Assembly (NCBI GenBank): GCA_023846275.1
Contig: CM043878.1
Coordinates: 8,363,501 to 8,427,500 of the forward strand
Direction of reading: 5' to 3'
DNA from: Vanilla planifolia
Lineage: Eukaryota; Streptophyta; Magnoliopsida; Asparagales; Orchidaceae
DNA: 64,000 bases
Part shown: piece by piece, positions 1-13,240 of the stretch
How positions within the stretch are numbered: the stretch's first letter is position 1
How the letters are laid out: each line of letters opens with the position of its first letter
Made by a program: the position numbers and the translations under genes
Notes under the pieces: generated by a model
What the model was told of the DNA's origin: nothing
The model's input: only the letters and a program-made list of their open reading frames with translations
Databases searched by the model: none

Positions 1-3000
1 TGGCCAAGCCATCATATTAGGTTGTCAAAGTATAAGAAAAAAAAGTTAAAAAGAGACAATACAATATCATATAGTATGAAAGAAATGAACACACAAGTAC
101 AATTTATTGAGAAAAAATTATCTAAATTTAATGGGTTGAGTGATGGTTGGATAAATCATACAAATATGATAAACATTAATATAAAAGTAAAATTAGATGA
201 CTTAGTAGAAATGGATCATATATGTATGTCTAATAAATCGTATCGATATGATTAGTGTGAATAAACATAGATGATGAGAGAGTTAACTAAGCGTATAGTA
301 CAATACTTAGTATAATAAAAGTATGATTAAGTTGAAAGAAGTGATGTACTATAAAAAACATATATATGACATAAGATGATAGACATATCATATAAAGACA
401 ATAATAAAATCATAATAGTATAATAAGATAAATTTTAGAAATATTTAAGCAAGATTAAGAAATTTATAATATGATCACGTTGATCATACATGTATGATTA
501 ATAGAAACAAAAAAGATCTAAGATTCAAAATGGTGAATGGCTGCATGAACTATTATGAGGAGAGTTTAATTAGTTGAAAACCTTCAAAGTTAAGTGAACA
601 TGTAGTCAAAGATATGCAAAACTGATGGAACACAATCGTTGGAGGATGGTGAACAAATGAGAAATATAAAGAGATGTTATTCTAGAATAAAAATAAGTGA
701 TGTCAAACTTGGAAAATATTTTTTTAGAGAAAACCTATGTAGTTAACTTTGACCACTTGTAATATATTTAGAGAAAAAGAGGAAAAAAAATATCCTCAAG
801 TGTTGAAAGAAATATGAGAGGAATTAAGTGCACATCAAATACAAAATTAAGAGAAAAGCACATAAGTATTATAACAACTAAGATTTGGAGCAAAGATCTA
901 AATCTTACTAAGACTATTATTCAGATTTAAAAAGTATACAGAACTTATATATAGTATATCTAATTTGCTATAATATATAATACAAAATTAGAGTCATAAA
1001 TATGAATATTATATTTAAAAATATTTGTTAATATTGATTTATAATAACATGTTCTATCTATGAAAAGATGTATGTGTAAACAAAACTTATACATAATATA
1101 TCTAATCAGATACAATGTGCAATACTAAGTGATACGTGTTATATGTGTGATGCCAATTAAACAATACTTGTTGTATGTGATTTGTAATAATATATTGAGA
1201 ATGAGGACGCCACAAAGGAAATTTGAGAATGGTTAGGCTTAAAAAAAAGAGGGCATCACAAAGTTGTTGGAAAAGAGCATAATAAGCCCTCATGATCTGA
1301 TTTTGGTTTTGAAGTGATCTAGAACAGATCTAAGTTAATGTATGTGTGGATCATGCATAAAACTTAAAGTGTGTTTAAAATAACTTTTGAAGTTGTGGAA
1401 TCTCTATATGAATTTTTTTTTTGGAAAGATCGATTATAACATCTTTTAAGATATGTAGCTCTAGATGAAGGTTGGATGATTTGATAATTTTGGCTAATGA
1501 AACTTATGCCTCTATTGGATGCTTGATAGATGATCTAATGAGGGTATAATGGCAGTTAGATGGTTTGGTCGAGTCATTCTAACAATTTTCAAGCAAAACT
1601 CACTATGTCAAGATATTAATCTATCTTAGAGGTATGCAGCTATGTTGATCTTCTAAAAGATGATATAAAACGGTTAATTTATGATGCTTATTATGCTTAA
1701 TTTGATACATAATTTATTTGAGCATAACAATATTTATGATAATTTATTTTATGTTTATATGTTATTTTACAATATGTTATAATATCACTTTTGATAAGAT
1801 TTGGAAAAAAGTTGAGAGGATAAAAATGTGAAAAGACAAAAGGAAAGATAATAATTTAATAATAATTATAAAATGACAAATGAAATTATAAGAATATAGG
1901 AATAGAAAGTGATGTTTTGTGCTAATGGTCACAAAAAAAATGAAAATATAAGAATTGATAAAAAGAGGTAAGATTTAAAATGTGAAATAATTAATATTTT
2001 TTCAAAGTGGCAACTATTATTCTGGAATGATAGTTCTGAAGATAAACTAAAAGTGCTATTCATCAAAACTATTTTCTTATAATACATGTTTCAAAGAAGG
2101 CTTAATTTGTTATGAAGATGTTTTGTCTTAAGCCAATTTTTAAATGAGATAAAAATAAAAAGAATTATAGATATGTACATAAAATTTGGTATTGTTTTAT
2201 AATGCTCAAATTAATTCTAAAAAGAAATATGAGTGATTAAAGTGATGATGCATAAAATTAATACGTTTATATTGTGCATTCACATACTTTACTTTGTTAT
2301 ATGAATAAAATTATCTTAGTATGTAGTATGACAAAAGTTGTAATACTCTACATATATATACATAATTTTTTATTAAGCCAGTAACAATTGACAGTATATT
2401 TTTGACATAATCTTTTTAGGTTAATATGAGGCTTAAAATAAGACTATCTGAGAATTATCATGGATAATAGTTGTGTCAAGACATTTCATGTATATGATTT
2501 ATTATACATTATTAATAAAAAAATAATTTTAAGACATCATTATGACTATCCTTTCCAAAAGAATTTTAAGTTCTTTGGACTCTTCTACTAATTAATGAAT
2601 TGAAAATAGAATTTTATTCTAATAAAGAAAGTGAAAAGACTTTAAAAGTATGTTAACACATATAGTATTGGATTAATCTTAGAAGGGTGAAAATCTTATA
2701 TATCAACAAGAAATCCAAGGTCACTAAATATGCTTATTATGTGTTAGATATATAATGGATATCGTGTGATAACTAAACAGTTACAAAATGCTCAATAAGG
2801 TATGCTAGGTGCATCTATGAGGAACTAATAGTGATTGACCTAGGAGGACAAAACTTGATTGTTTTACCTTAGAAATGAAATAATCAAAAGAGCAAAGGTG
2901 TGGGTAAGTAAAAGGGTCAAGCCTGCTAAAAGTTTGTCATGAAGAAAAATTTTGCTACAATGCTTGGCTTGTTTGTGGATTAGCTAGCCAAACAAACTTA

Positions 3001-3340
3001 GATGATGGAGCTTAAGTATAAAATATAATTTGATGTGAAACATCGAGACAAAAAGAGGAAGGCCAAACATGGTCAAGTTGGTCACAAATGACAAGTATAA
3101 AATATAATTTGAAAACTTAGATAACACGATGAGTAAAAAATATGTGATTTATAATTTCACTAATAGACTTTATATTTAACTATTATGAAAACAATCACAA
3201 ACTTATTATTTACAAAAAAAATGATAATCTCACAACTTTTTATGGAAACCAGACATTAACTTATTAACAAGTATACTCCAACATGAATTATTACATAGAA
3301 TAATAAATCATTAAACACATAGGCTTAAATCACGAAGACT
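1..3340. other. AT-rich intergenic DNA, no gene recognised
   Basis: Very A+T-rich sequence with short open frames only. The longest near the left edge (22-255) is Lys/Asn-rich low complexity with no family resemblance. Some stretches, such as about 2740-3110, look like worn repeat DNA. The phrase AAGTATAAAATATAATTTG occurs twice (about 3014 and 3094). Nothing here can be named. Confidence 0.5.
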
Positions 3341-5593
3341 TCAGCAAGGAGGCATATAAGACGGTGGAGGAAGAATCGTAGCATTTGTGCCATTCCCATT
3401 CTTGACTATGAAGACTGCGTTCATTCCCCAACTAAAATGACGATCCAAATGACAGTGCATGAGCCAAACTCCTAACAAAGAAGTAACACATCAAATAAAT
3501 TAGATCATAAGTAAAATTAAAAAAAATGAAACATCTCATAAATTAGTAGAGATAATTAAATTATCTTTTAAAAATCATTTGGTTATGTTACATTATTATG
3601 TAATATAATGATACTTGAAAAAGTTAATCTTTTATTAATAAAAATAATTAAATTATGAAAGTTATTTAATGATTTTTTTTTTCGTTTTTGGGTTTAAAGT
3701 TAATGAAAAACTGAAAAGCACTATTGAAACCGCTCCACCAAACGTGATCTAAGACTTACCTGGATTTCGAGCGACGAACCGGATGGCGGCCCACCCGTTC
3801 TTGGGGACCCCGACGGTGTTTTCGAAAGGCGGGTCAACGAGGTTATACGTCGACGGGTCCGTCGTATTGTCGAAGTTACCGAAGCCTCTGCCCACCACGT
3901 AGAAGCTGAAGCCATGGAGATGCATCGGATGATTTTCTCCAGCGAGAAGGTTGGTCCCCTGAAACACCACCTCCACGCTCGTATTATACTCCAGTACCTT
4001 CACCTCCGTGGCCCTCCTCGGAAACAGAAGGAACGCCGGCAGGGTGTCGGCGGTGTAGTTGTACGCCAGAGGCGGCTCGTCGGGAAAACCCGTACCGAAC
4101 ACCCCACTGATGTTACGGTAATAGGCCTCCAAGATGTCGACGACTGGCGATACGAAGCTGATGTTGTTGAGGCTCGCGGAGAGGCGGTCGTCCTGTGCTC
4201 CGTCGCAGGTGTTACCGGGCTCGCAGGGCAACAGATTGACGGCCACCGTGATGACGATCCGCCGGTCGATCGTCTGCGGGACGTCGGCCGGGTGTTTGGT
4301 GCTCGCCAGGGAGCGGAGGCCGGCGACGAAGGAGGTGGCGGCGTTGGTATCGTTGGAAGCAGGGAGGGAAGAAGGCAGGGTAGGCTGCGGGGAGGAGGAG
4401 GAGGAGGAGTTGGAGTATTGGAGGATGCCGGTGGTGATGGTGGTGTCGAAATCGACGCCATCGGCGGAGGCATAGGCACGGGCGGCTATGTAATGGCGGC
4501 TTCCGGCGGTGGAGTTTGCGTTGAGGAGGAGGTCGAATGTCTGACCGGGGGTGATCATGATGTAGTCGGTGTCGAAAGTCTTCGTGTAGGCAGCGTCCGC
4601 TCCCACCACGGTGAGCCGGTGGCCCTCGATGGCGAAGAAAAGCTCGTTGTTAATAGCGGCGTTCACCACTCGAAGTAGGTACGTCTTCCCGGTCTCCACC
4701 TCGGCGGTAAAGGTGTCGTTTTCGGAACAGGGGTACTGGTCCCCGGGCAGGCCGTTGATGGTGTAGGCGTCGGAGATTTTGGGATCGGCACCAGTCCGCA
4801 GCGCATCGGCGATCACCTCGCTCACGTTGGCCTTCCACCACTCCCCTGCACCCAACAACCAGAAAAAGATGTGAGTTTGCCCGCTCCACCAAAACCGGCC
4901 AAGAGCCCTCTTGTTGGGTATTGCTTACCGAGAATGAGAGGTATCTCCCCCGCCGGCTGGGCGAAAGGGAATGAATCGCCGAGGCGCGGACGCACCACGA
5001 TGGCACCGTGCACAGTCGCCCGGTCCCAATCGCTATGCGCGTGCCACCACACCGTACCCTCCTTCTCGCTAAGGTCGACGCGGTACGTGAAGTTCGAACC
5101 CGGTTGGATCGGACACTGCGTTATGTACTCCGGTCCATCGGACCACGGGTTCCTCGGCTGATCCACCCCATGCCTAAAAAACCAACAATTTTAGACACCA
5201 ATAAACACTCAAAAATCATTTAAAAAAACAAAATAAATAAATGTCACATACTACATCCAAATACACAAGAATCAAATCATACCAATGAATGGTAATGTTA
5301 TATTCAGCTTGATTGACGACATTAACGATAACGATATCTCCATTACGGGCATCTATCGTCGGCCCAGGGAATCGTCCGTTCACCGTAAGGATGCTCTTCG
5401 TGAGACATAACCGTGTATAAGCTGTGTCTTGAATCTAAAGTAGAAGAACAACATACCGTTAATAACTCTCTATGTTTTATTATATGCATGCATACGTAGA
5501 ATTACTTACTGTAAAGTTATAGTAATGAGTATCAGCCAAAGCATGATACGTGAACAACCCAAAGAGCAGAACTAAAGCTCCTTCAAATCTCAT
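3341..5593 (-). CDS. Laccase (multicopper oxidase), secreted, LAC14/LAC15-like; complete, 5 exons
   Basis: Exons, in transcription order: 5593-5510, 5434-5283, 5173-4929, 4845-3760 and 3471-3341. All junctions are GT-AG and join in frame to 565 aa plus stop. Laccases are apoplastic copper enzymes that oxidise phenols and monolignols with O2, in lignification and flavonoid oxidation. Residues 1-20 form a hydrophobic signal peptide ending in HALA. All four copper-binding segments are intact: HWHG (78-81), WWHAHSDW (121-128), HPMHLHG (466-472) and [12 protein letters not shown] (528-539). The last residue of that segment, Met539, sits at the axial type-1 copper position. The HSDW form of segment 2 and the Met ending resemble the LAC14/LAC15 group from memory, so the subgroup is tentative. 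Exons of 152, 245 and 131 nt match the usual plant laccase pattern. The 1086-nt exon equals the usual fourth and fifth exons fused. Several N-glycosylation sequons and a run of six serines near residue 307 are present. The gene looks functional. Confidence 0.95.
3760..4845 (-). CDS. Laccase large fused exon (residues 161-523)
   Basis: This single 1086-nt exon covers the second cupredoxin domain and the start of the third, including the HPMHLHG copper site at 3911-3931. It is strongly GC- and CpG-rich against flanking DNA that is mostly A and T. The serine run is encoded by a GGA/TCC trinucleotide repeat near 4396-4413. Long open frames on the opposite strand across this exon are compositional shadows, not genes. 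Confidence 0.93.
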
Positions 5594-6370
5594 CACGAAG
5601 GGAAGGGTTTGAAGGAGAGAAAGAGATGAAGAAATGTAGATGAGGGTTAGCTGTTTATGTAGAGGAGAATTCTGTCACATGTACATGAAGAAGAAGCACG
5701 GTTGAACCAAGAAACTTGTTCATAAACCGGTTCTCTTCCATGAGTCATACGCGGCTAAAGGGGATTCTTCCGGCTCAACGACAGCTTTCATTGGTTTCAC
5801 GAAGTCAAGAATCTGCATTTATCTTTTTTTTTTTTTTTTTTTTATATTTGTATTTTTGGGTTGGTCAAATGAGTGTACCAATTCTCTACGTGGTTGTTAT
5901 TTTATAGTAATGGCATGCTTCATTCAATTAGTTAATAAATATTAAGTTTAGAAAAGTCTTCCATGTGTGTTCATATGAGGATAAAATAAGATGAAATGTT
6001 ATGAAGAGGTAAGAGGTTTATCTTGGTGTTGCTTTTGAAGAGAAAATAAAGAATAAAAAAATAAGATTAAAGAATGAAAAAGAGAATAGAGAGAAGTAAA
6101 GATTTGATTTGGTGATTAAAAAAAAGGATGAGTCCTCAAGATTGGGTTTTGAGTTGGGATGTTGGTTAGGAAGAGGTCGATTTTTTTAATTAGTTAGGTA
6201 TCTATATTTATGGTTGATAAAATAGATAGTATATGATGAATTCATTTATATACATAAGAATTATAACTATTATTATACTATTTAATTATATTATTATAGT
6301 TATTACAAACTAATGTATGTTTACATTTTATATGATTATATTTTTAAGAATTAATTGAGATTATATATAT
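5594..6370. other. Laccase upstream region
   Basis: This stretch precedes the laccase ATG on the minus strand. A pyrimidine-rich tract (about 5601-5640) lies just upstream, as in many plant 5' UTRs. A weak TATA-like ACATAAA is near 5655. A homopolymer of about 20 T lies at 5824-5843. No coding sequence is seen. Confidence 0.4.
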
Positions 6371-6374
6371 AAAT

Positions 6375-6865
6375 TTTTGCATTTTTTTTAGTTAATAGAT
6401 TTTTTTTTTAAAATCATAAATAGTTTACCTAGTCAGTCATAGATTTTATATCTATTATTAAATATTTTACAGTAAAAAAATTGTTTTAAGGAGTCTTGAC
6501 TATCATGTTGAATAAAAAATATTTGTTGTTTTAGAGTTGATTAAGTTTGATGCAAAAAAAAAATTAATTATTGTTATGTGAACTTGGCATATTAGAGATT
6601 GATCTTTTGAATTAGATCATTGAGTCTTCACCATAGGATTAACATAAATGAGGAAATTTAAAAGATAAAATAAATATTATTTTTTGAAAATGTATTAGCA
6701 TTAGTGTCAATGTCATTCATCTATGGCGTCGTCATTGCCAATAATAAAAAATGCATGTTGTCGATATAAACCAATAAAAACCCAACCTTCATCAACTCCT
6801 TCAACATTAGAAATGCTATAGCTTTCTAATTGATCGAAATGAGAACACTTGATGTTATTGCAAGC
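6375..6865. repeat. Direct duplication, copy 1 (about 490 bp)
   Basis: This copy aligns along its length with 7445-7940 in the same orientation. Both contain the phrases AATAAAAAATATTTGTTGTT, GTGAACTTGGCATATTAGAG and AAAATGTATTAGCATT, and end CTTTCTAATT followed by GATGTTA. They differ by scattered substitutions and small indels. They could be ends of an old insertion or a local duplication. Confidence 0.75.
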
Positions 6866-7444
6866 TAATTTATGTCTATTATTATTGTGATTTAGTTAGT
6901 TATAAACATCGAATAACAAGGAATATTAATGATGAAAAAATCAATTATAATCATTAAATATAAGTTTGACTAGTGAAGACATGGAATGATCAAGTATGGT
7001 TGTTAAGTGAAGCTTGATAGTTTAAAGAACCATGAGTTGCATTGTGTTTAGAGAACAATTTTTGGAATGGCCTTAAAGGTTTATATTTGAGGGAATCACT
7101 AGATAAGAGCTTGATTATTGATAATGTGATAGAATCAATTATAACTGTTAAATAAAATTTAATAATTTGTATAAGAGTTGCATTACATTTGAAGAACAAT
7201 ATTGAGTAAGCTTCTAAAGGATGGACTTAAAAGCCTGGCTTTGATTGTTCGATCACAAGAATCTAAGCTCAAGAATATAATCTTGATAGTTTGGTCTCAA
7301 GGGTTTAGCCTTGGACAATTAATCTCAAGGTTTAGACAACTTTATCTCAAGATTTAGCCTCGTAAGTGTCTTGTCAATCATCTTTAAGAGACTTATCGTG
7401 AGAGTTTGATATTGAGAGATTGGTCTTGTGATTATGATTTTGTA

Positions 7445-7940
7445 TTTTTGTATTTTTCTTAGTTAATGGATACTTTTTTAAAATCATAAATAATTCACCT
7501 ATTCAATTATAGATTTTAGATCTATTGTTAAATGTTTGATAGTAAAAAAATTTTTGTTTTAAGGAGACTTGACAATCATGTTGAATAAAAAATATTTGTT
7601 GTTTTAGAGTTGATTAAGTTTGATACAAAAAAAAAAAAAAAACATTAACTATTGTCACGTGAACTTGGCATATTAGAGGTTGATCTTTTGAATTAGACCA
7701 TTGACTGTCCATCATAGGATTAAAAGCAATGAGGAAATTTAAAGGATAAAATGAATATTATTCTTTGAAAATGTATTAGCATTGGCATCAATGTCATTTA
7801 TCTATGGTATCATCAAAACCAATAATCAAAAATGCATGTTGTTGATATAAACCAATGAAAACCCAGGCTTCGTCAAGCCCTTGGGTATTAGAAATGTTAC
7901 AGCTTTCTAATTAATCAAAATGAGAATACTCGATGTTACA
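7445..7940. repeat. Direct duplication, copy 2
   Basis: Partner of 6375-6865, offset by about 1075 bp. The 580-bp spacer between the copies carries its own diverged pair: GAGTTGCATTGTGTTTAGAG near 7033 and GAGTTGCATTACATTTGAAG near 7174. No open frame, primer-binding site or polypurine tract was recognised, so an LTR reading is not supported beyond the geometry. Confidence 0.75.
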
Positions 7941-10380
7941 TATATTATTTTTTCTACGTCATTTTGCATATTGATATAGAATCTAGATTTACAAGAATTG
8001 TAGGTTGCTTGACCCATGAAAAGAAATATACAAGTTTGACAAATTAATCATTATTTCTTATCTTTGCCCAAAAGAATGACTTTTTGGGTAACACGACCAA
8101 CTTGATTCTTTTATTAATTCGATTCTTGCAAGCCCAACTAATAACTATCAATGAAATTGAGTTACTTCAACAATTTTGATTCAATAATTCCAACCAAGCA
8201 TTGCAAGAATTTTGTATGAAAATGCCTTTTTCTTGAAGCCATACTAGAATATAACATTAATATAAATTTATTAAATCTAATCTATGTTAAAAATAAAATC
8301 TAATTTCTTACATTATTTAAATCAAATATTACCTAATTCTCTTTTTTTTGTGTACATATTTTCACTTTTTTATAATTCAAATCACATGCATAAATCTAAT
8401 TTAGTTGATTACAACATCAAGTGTTCCACTTTTCCAACAAATTTCCATGGCTTCATGTGCATGATACTCCTTCAACTGAAAGAAAACTAGGAAAGTCAGT
8501 AGACTTTGCGTAGTTAGGCAGAACTCTCTTAGCCTATATTTCATTAAAGTAAAGTTTGACCGAGTCAACTAAATTTTTGTGACATTGATATTTAAATAAT
8601 AATATTATCAAGATAATTTTTTTATCCAAATTTATTTTATTTTACTCAGAATTTAGGTTCTATTAAAGCTTGAATATTTAGATGTTAGTTGTATTTGAAA
8701 ATGCTATCTAGATGTTAAATTTATTTAACATCTATCAAAATAGATTTTCACTTCATTTTATATTAATTAATTTCTTTTATAAATAAGTGCATCCTTAATT
8801 GACTTTTCTTCTTTTTTATTCTACCAAATTTGTTAAGTACTAAGTTTTTCAATTCACAAAATGCATTTCTAACTAATCCAAACATGGTAACAGATCATTT
8901 TCTTCGTTAGCTATTTAACAGTTAATTATCAGAAGAAAATTAATACATTCAATTTAAACTGACAAAAGTCAAGCCATCTTCATCAAGAATGTCATCTATA
9001 GTCACAATTAACGGATAGACAACAGTTGATGCCTGATGTCAAGATGCAATACAACGTCCGTCCACATCAAGAAATAATAATATTAAAAAAAATGAATTTA
9101 ATAAATGTAATAAAATCTTTGGTGAAGGTTTCTTGGTTTATTTTTCTTGTTGGTTGATTTCTATTAGAAGATTCCAAACTTAGAGAACAATTTGGATTTG
9201 GGCAACCTGAACAAGGAATACAGCTGCTAATTATCTTTCTTGTTGAACATTTTTATATATGTTTTAAACGATATCTAGATAGACTCGCATAAGAAGAAGA
9301 AGGGGAAGAAGAAGAATAGGAGAAGATGATTTGTGTGATTTGTGATGTGAAGGAAATGTATTTGGTCTAATGAGAAAAGGAGTTTAGGAAAGGTGAGGTC
9401 ATTTTGTTAGGTCGTGTATGGCTTTGCAGACACGCAAAAGTACAGGATAAAGCCTACTTTAACGAGTGTTTAGACTAAACAAATGTTGAAAAAGCCATGG
9501 TTCAGGACTTACAAATCAATTCGGATTGAACCTTGAAACTTCAGCAATTTGGTTTGCAGGTTGGTCACTTGGTTTGCTCCAGAAACCATCAAACGTGGAA
9601 GCAAATTATTGAAGTAAGCTGTAGGCAAAGAAAGATAAACATAAGAAAAGTTAGAACTTTAGAAAATGCTTAAAAAAACTAAAAAAAACTTGAATCATAA
9701 TGCGTAATAGATTGAGTTGGGCAGTTTGGTTATCGTCTTGGGTTGTTTCTGATAGTCACTCAAAGTTGGTTGAGCCCAATTGATTGTTGAAGATGTTTGA
9801 AGAATTGTTCAGGACAAGTCAAAAAACTTGGTGAATATAGAAATAGTTCTAATGGACGCGGAGCAGTAAATGATGACCAAACGGCATAGAAATGTCAAAT
9901 GCAATTCAGTAGAATAAGAGGTAACTACTTGGAAAACCTAGGGTTCTAATTCCCATTGACCTTAAAAATGAAATGGTTGGAAACTCCTTAAGTTCTTAGA
10001 GTTTAGAAAAAGTTTGGTAAGAAAAATGGGTAAAAAACAATGAGCTACGGCTCAAATTTTGATACAAAAAGGAGGGGTAAAGGATGAAGGCTTGTTAGAA
10101 ACACTAAGAATATTTGAAGGTAAGGGAAATATAGCAATAATAACGTACACATTCCAATATAAAAGATCACATAAGAAGCTTGTCAATGTCATACCTATTA
10201 TAAGAAATATTTAAGTAGAATTTTTTACTTTTTATGAGATTTTTTTTGAAATATTTTTATTCCAAAGCCTTTTATTCTTTTCTCCCACTTTTCTTTTGTA
10301 TTGTTTTCTTTGTATTAATAAAATTCTTCCTTAGATCAACCCAAATACAAGAATGAAATATGCCCTATGCCCCAACTTGC
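7941..10380. other. AT-rich intergenic DNA, no gene recognised
   Basis: No family-like coding sequence is seen on either strand. Purine-rich stretches (GAAGAAGAAG near 9290-9325) and short poly-A tracts are present. The region separates the 6.4-7.9 kb duplication from the LINE remnant. Confidence 0.4.
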
Positions 10381-13240
10381 TTAGGACACGAGCGAAGTTT
10401 CTATTTTCGGTCTAAGGGTAGAGTAAAACCTTCATCATTGTGATTGTCGCCATCCTTGACCCAAAGCAGTACAAGGGACGAGGATAAGGGTCATACCTTC
10501 ATTTGATGAACATTATAATCCCTGGCCAGATCATCAACTATACCAATGCATCAAATCATATCTAAGTTGAAGCCTATGCACTCGAGTATGGGCAAATTTT
10601 TTTTCTTATTTTCACCTAGAAGCTTACAAAGAGTAACTGTTGTCATTGGTGTCCTCAGTAGACAACACTCCCCGCCCCTCTTCGATTATAAGCACAATAG
10701 GATGCTTCTTTTCCTTTTCTTTTTCACATTGCACATTTTCCTATTGCATTCTCTTGTATTTTTTTTAAATATTATAATTTAATTATACTTTAAATTTAAT
10801 AATTTTTCATGTCATTTATTTTTCATATGTAATAGTCATCATATCTAAATTATTTTTTCTTAATTTGATGTTCCAATATAAATCACATCATGATGCTATA
10901 TGAACACTAATATAACATTCAATACAATAGGTATCCTTGGTGGTGCCACTCCGTTTATCGTTGTAGATGACTACATCCTCTTGCAGGAATAGTGTTGGGA
11001 TGGCAAGCAATTTTGCTTTGGGCCAACAACACAAGAGTTCAATTACTTCCTCACCAACATGGATTTGCATGATCTTCTCCTTGAGGAGCCGAGGTACACA
11101 TGATGCAACAATAAGAAGAGCCTAGTGAATGCGGCTTGATCTTGTGCATTTGTTCTAACCATCGCCAATTCCTGCAGTTGGTTGGCTTGGGACTCTAGAA
11201 ACCTCACAAGAACCCTTGTTTCGAGATATGTGACTTTAATATGCTGAAGCTAACGAAATATGGGTTAAACCTATCAAAGGCTTGATGGAATTTATAGGTG
11301 GTTGCAACATGCAAAGATTTGGTGGCTCATCGTAGGTGATTGCAACTCAGCTTTCTTCCTCAAGGCTATGGCTAGTACAAAGCATATGAAACATATTGAC
11401 TTCCTTGAGAATTTCGTGGATGAAACCACCTTGAATCCCTCAGCCATCTAGGCTATCCTATTGGATTTTTCCAACAAAAGCAGAGGCAATACCCTCTCCC
11501 ATGGACCTCCCTATTTTGGTTCCCCATCTAAATGCCCAGCTCACATTGGAGAAAGCAAATACTTTTTATTTCCATCTCTAACATTGAGATTATTCAATTC
11601 ATATGCTCCCTCTAGGCCAACCAAGCTGTCTGAGTAGATGAGATCACTGTCTCGTTTATCAAAAGGTATTGGGATGTGGTTGAGAAATATCTTATTTGAG
11701 CTATGTGATACTTTTTCATCACTGGTGCGATGCCCAAGACTAGAGGGACATTAAGGTGAACTGCATCCTTAATGTCGAGGGGACCTCTAAAGCTTATGCA
11801 CCACAATGTACAAGATCATTGCGAGAATCTTAGTGAATAGAATCAAACCTTATTTGCATCATCCCATCACTTGTGAATATAGACATTTCTTAAGGAGGAT
11901 ATTTTTAATAATTGTACCCACACTCATGAGTTTTTCCACAAGATGGGGACCATTGTCTCATTTAACCATTTAACGCTCTCAAAGTGGATATGAAATAGGC
12001 CTGACCAAGTTAGCTAACATTTCCTTTTGTCCATGTTACATTAATTTAAATTTTAAAAAATGTAATACAACTAAGTTGCAAAGTGTACATACTGGTACGT
12101 GGTTTGGATTAAGATCAACAAGTCGGATTGGATCCTTTGTAACCATGATCACTGGAAGGGTTGGTTCTTTTATTGCATCTTTCTCTTCTCATTTTTGAAT
12201 TCTTTCTCACATTAAACATTAGTGGGCCACTATCAGGGTGATCAAGGATACTAAAATTACACTTCGCACCTTGCCTATCACTCACCTCTTATACACTAAT
12301 GACATTCTACTCTACGGGCCAACGATACAAATGCGTTGGCTTGTGAGCTCAACACTTATTATGTGATGTTTGTCCAAAGAGTTAACACTATTAAGTTTGC
12401 CATATTTTTTAATAGGCATTGGGAGCACTCTCGAAAAGTTTTGGTTGCTAATATTTTTTAGGATGGGAAAAGTATTAGCGTATCCCCTAAAGATATAAAA
12501 GGATTGTTACCTTTGATTTCCAACACATCATTAACTCCATTTGGTCTAAGGTGTTATCCCTTATTAACAAAATCACCCTAATCAATAGTATCTTAGTGTC
12601 ATTGCATATTTACTCCATTCTTCACTGCTTTGTCTTGGTGAGGGTCCTTGGTACCATTGAAAAATGTATGAGAAGGTTCTTTTGGAGTGCTGTCCCTAAT
12701 TAGTGGGCATCCATTTCCTTGATCGAGACGAAGTCTACATGCCAAAATCGTGCGAAGGGTTGGGTAATTATCGCTTACATGATCAGAGAAGGGTCTTTGT
12801 CGCAAAGTATATTGTATAGTTCATTAGGAAAGTACGATAGTCATGGGTTAAACATTTGGCTACTAAATATGATATTAGATCTAACACTTTATTTGTCATG
12901 ATGACTCCTAAATCTGACACATTGTCTTAGTTAGTGATACCATTGTTGAGAGAATAATGAATGAAATATTGACGATGGATGATCTTATAATTTTACTGAT
13001 TTATAATTTTACTGATGGTTGCTTGCTAAGTTCCCTTCTTGCATTTCATTGGCTTACCACTATTAATGCTAATTATGAGTGGCTTACCATTGTGTTTGTC
13101 ATCTTTGATGATAGAGTGGAGTGGCATGTTGACCTCTTAAACTCCTGTTTCACCCCTATCTTGTGGAGTGGATTATGCATCTTGCTCGATCTCTTTGCCC
13201 ATATGAGGATTCCTTTTGTTGAAGGTTGACAGACCCTACT
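10380..13240 (+). mobile_element. Decayed L1-type LINE retrotransposon (endonuclease end, reverse transcriptase)
   Basis: Translated in shifting + frames, the segment shows LINE landmarks. An endonuclease-end stretch near 11050-11130 contains NMDLHDLLLEEPRYT. A reverse-transcriptase stretch near 11800-11870 contains MYKIIARILVNRIKPYLHH. An LYTNDILLYG catalytic-type motif lies near 12290-12320. Many stops and frame changes separate them, so no protein can be made. The 5' part is unclear and may be missing. The C-terminal part runs to about 13230. Confidence 0.75.

Noticed and set aside
22..255. 77-codon open frame at the left edge, + strand
   Set aside because: Lys/Asn-rich low complexity typical of AT-rich DNA, with no recognisable domain.
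1520..1620. GATGGTTTGGTCGAG phrase resembling the gypsy LTR motif
   Set aside because: A single occurrence without surrounding LTR similarity.
3914..4678. 254-codon open frame on the + strand
   Set aside because: Antisense shadow of the GC-rich laccase exon. It is Gly/Val/Glu-rich with no family resemblance, and the minus-strand frame explains the sequence fully.
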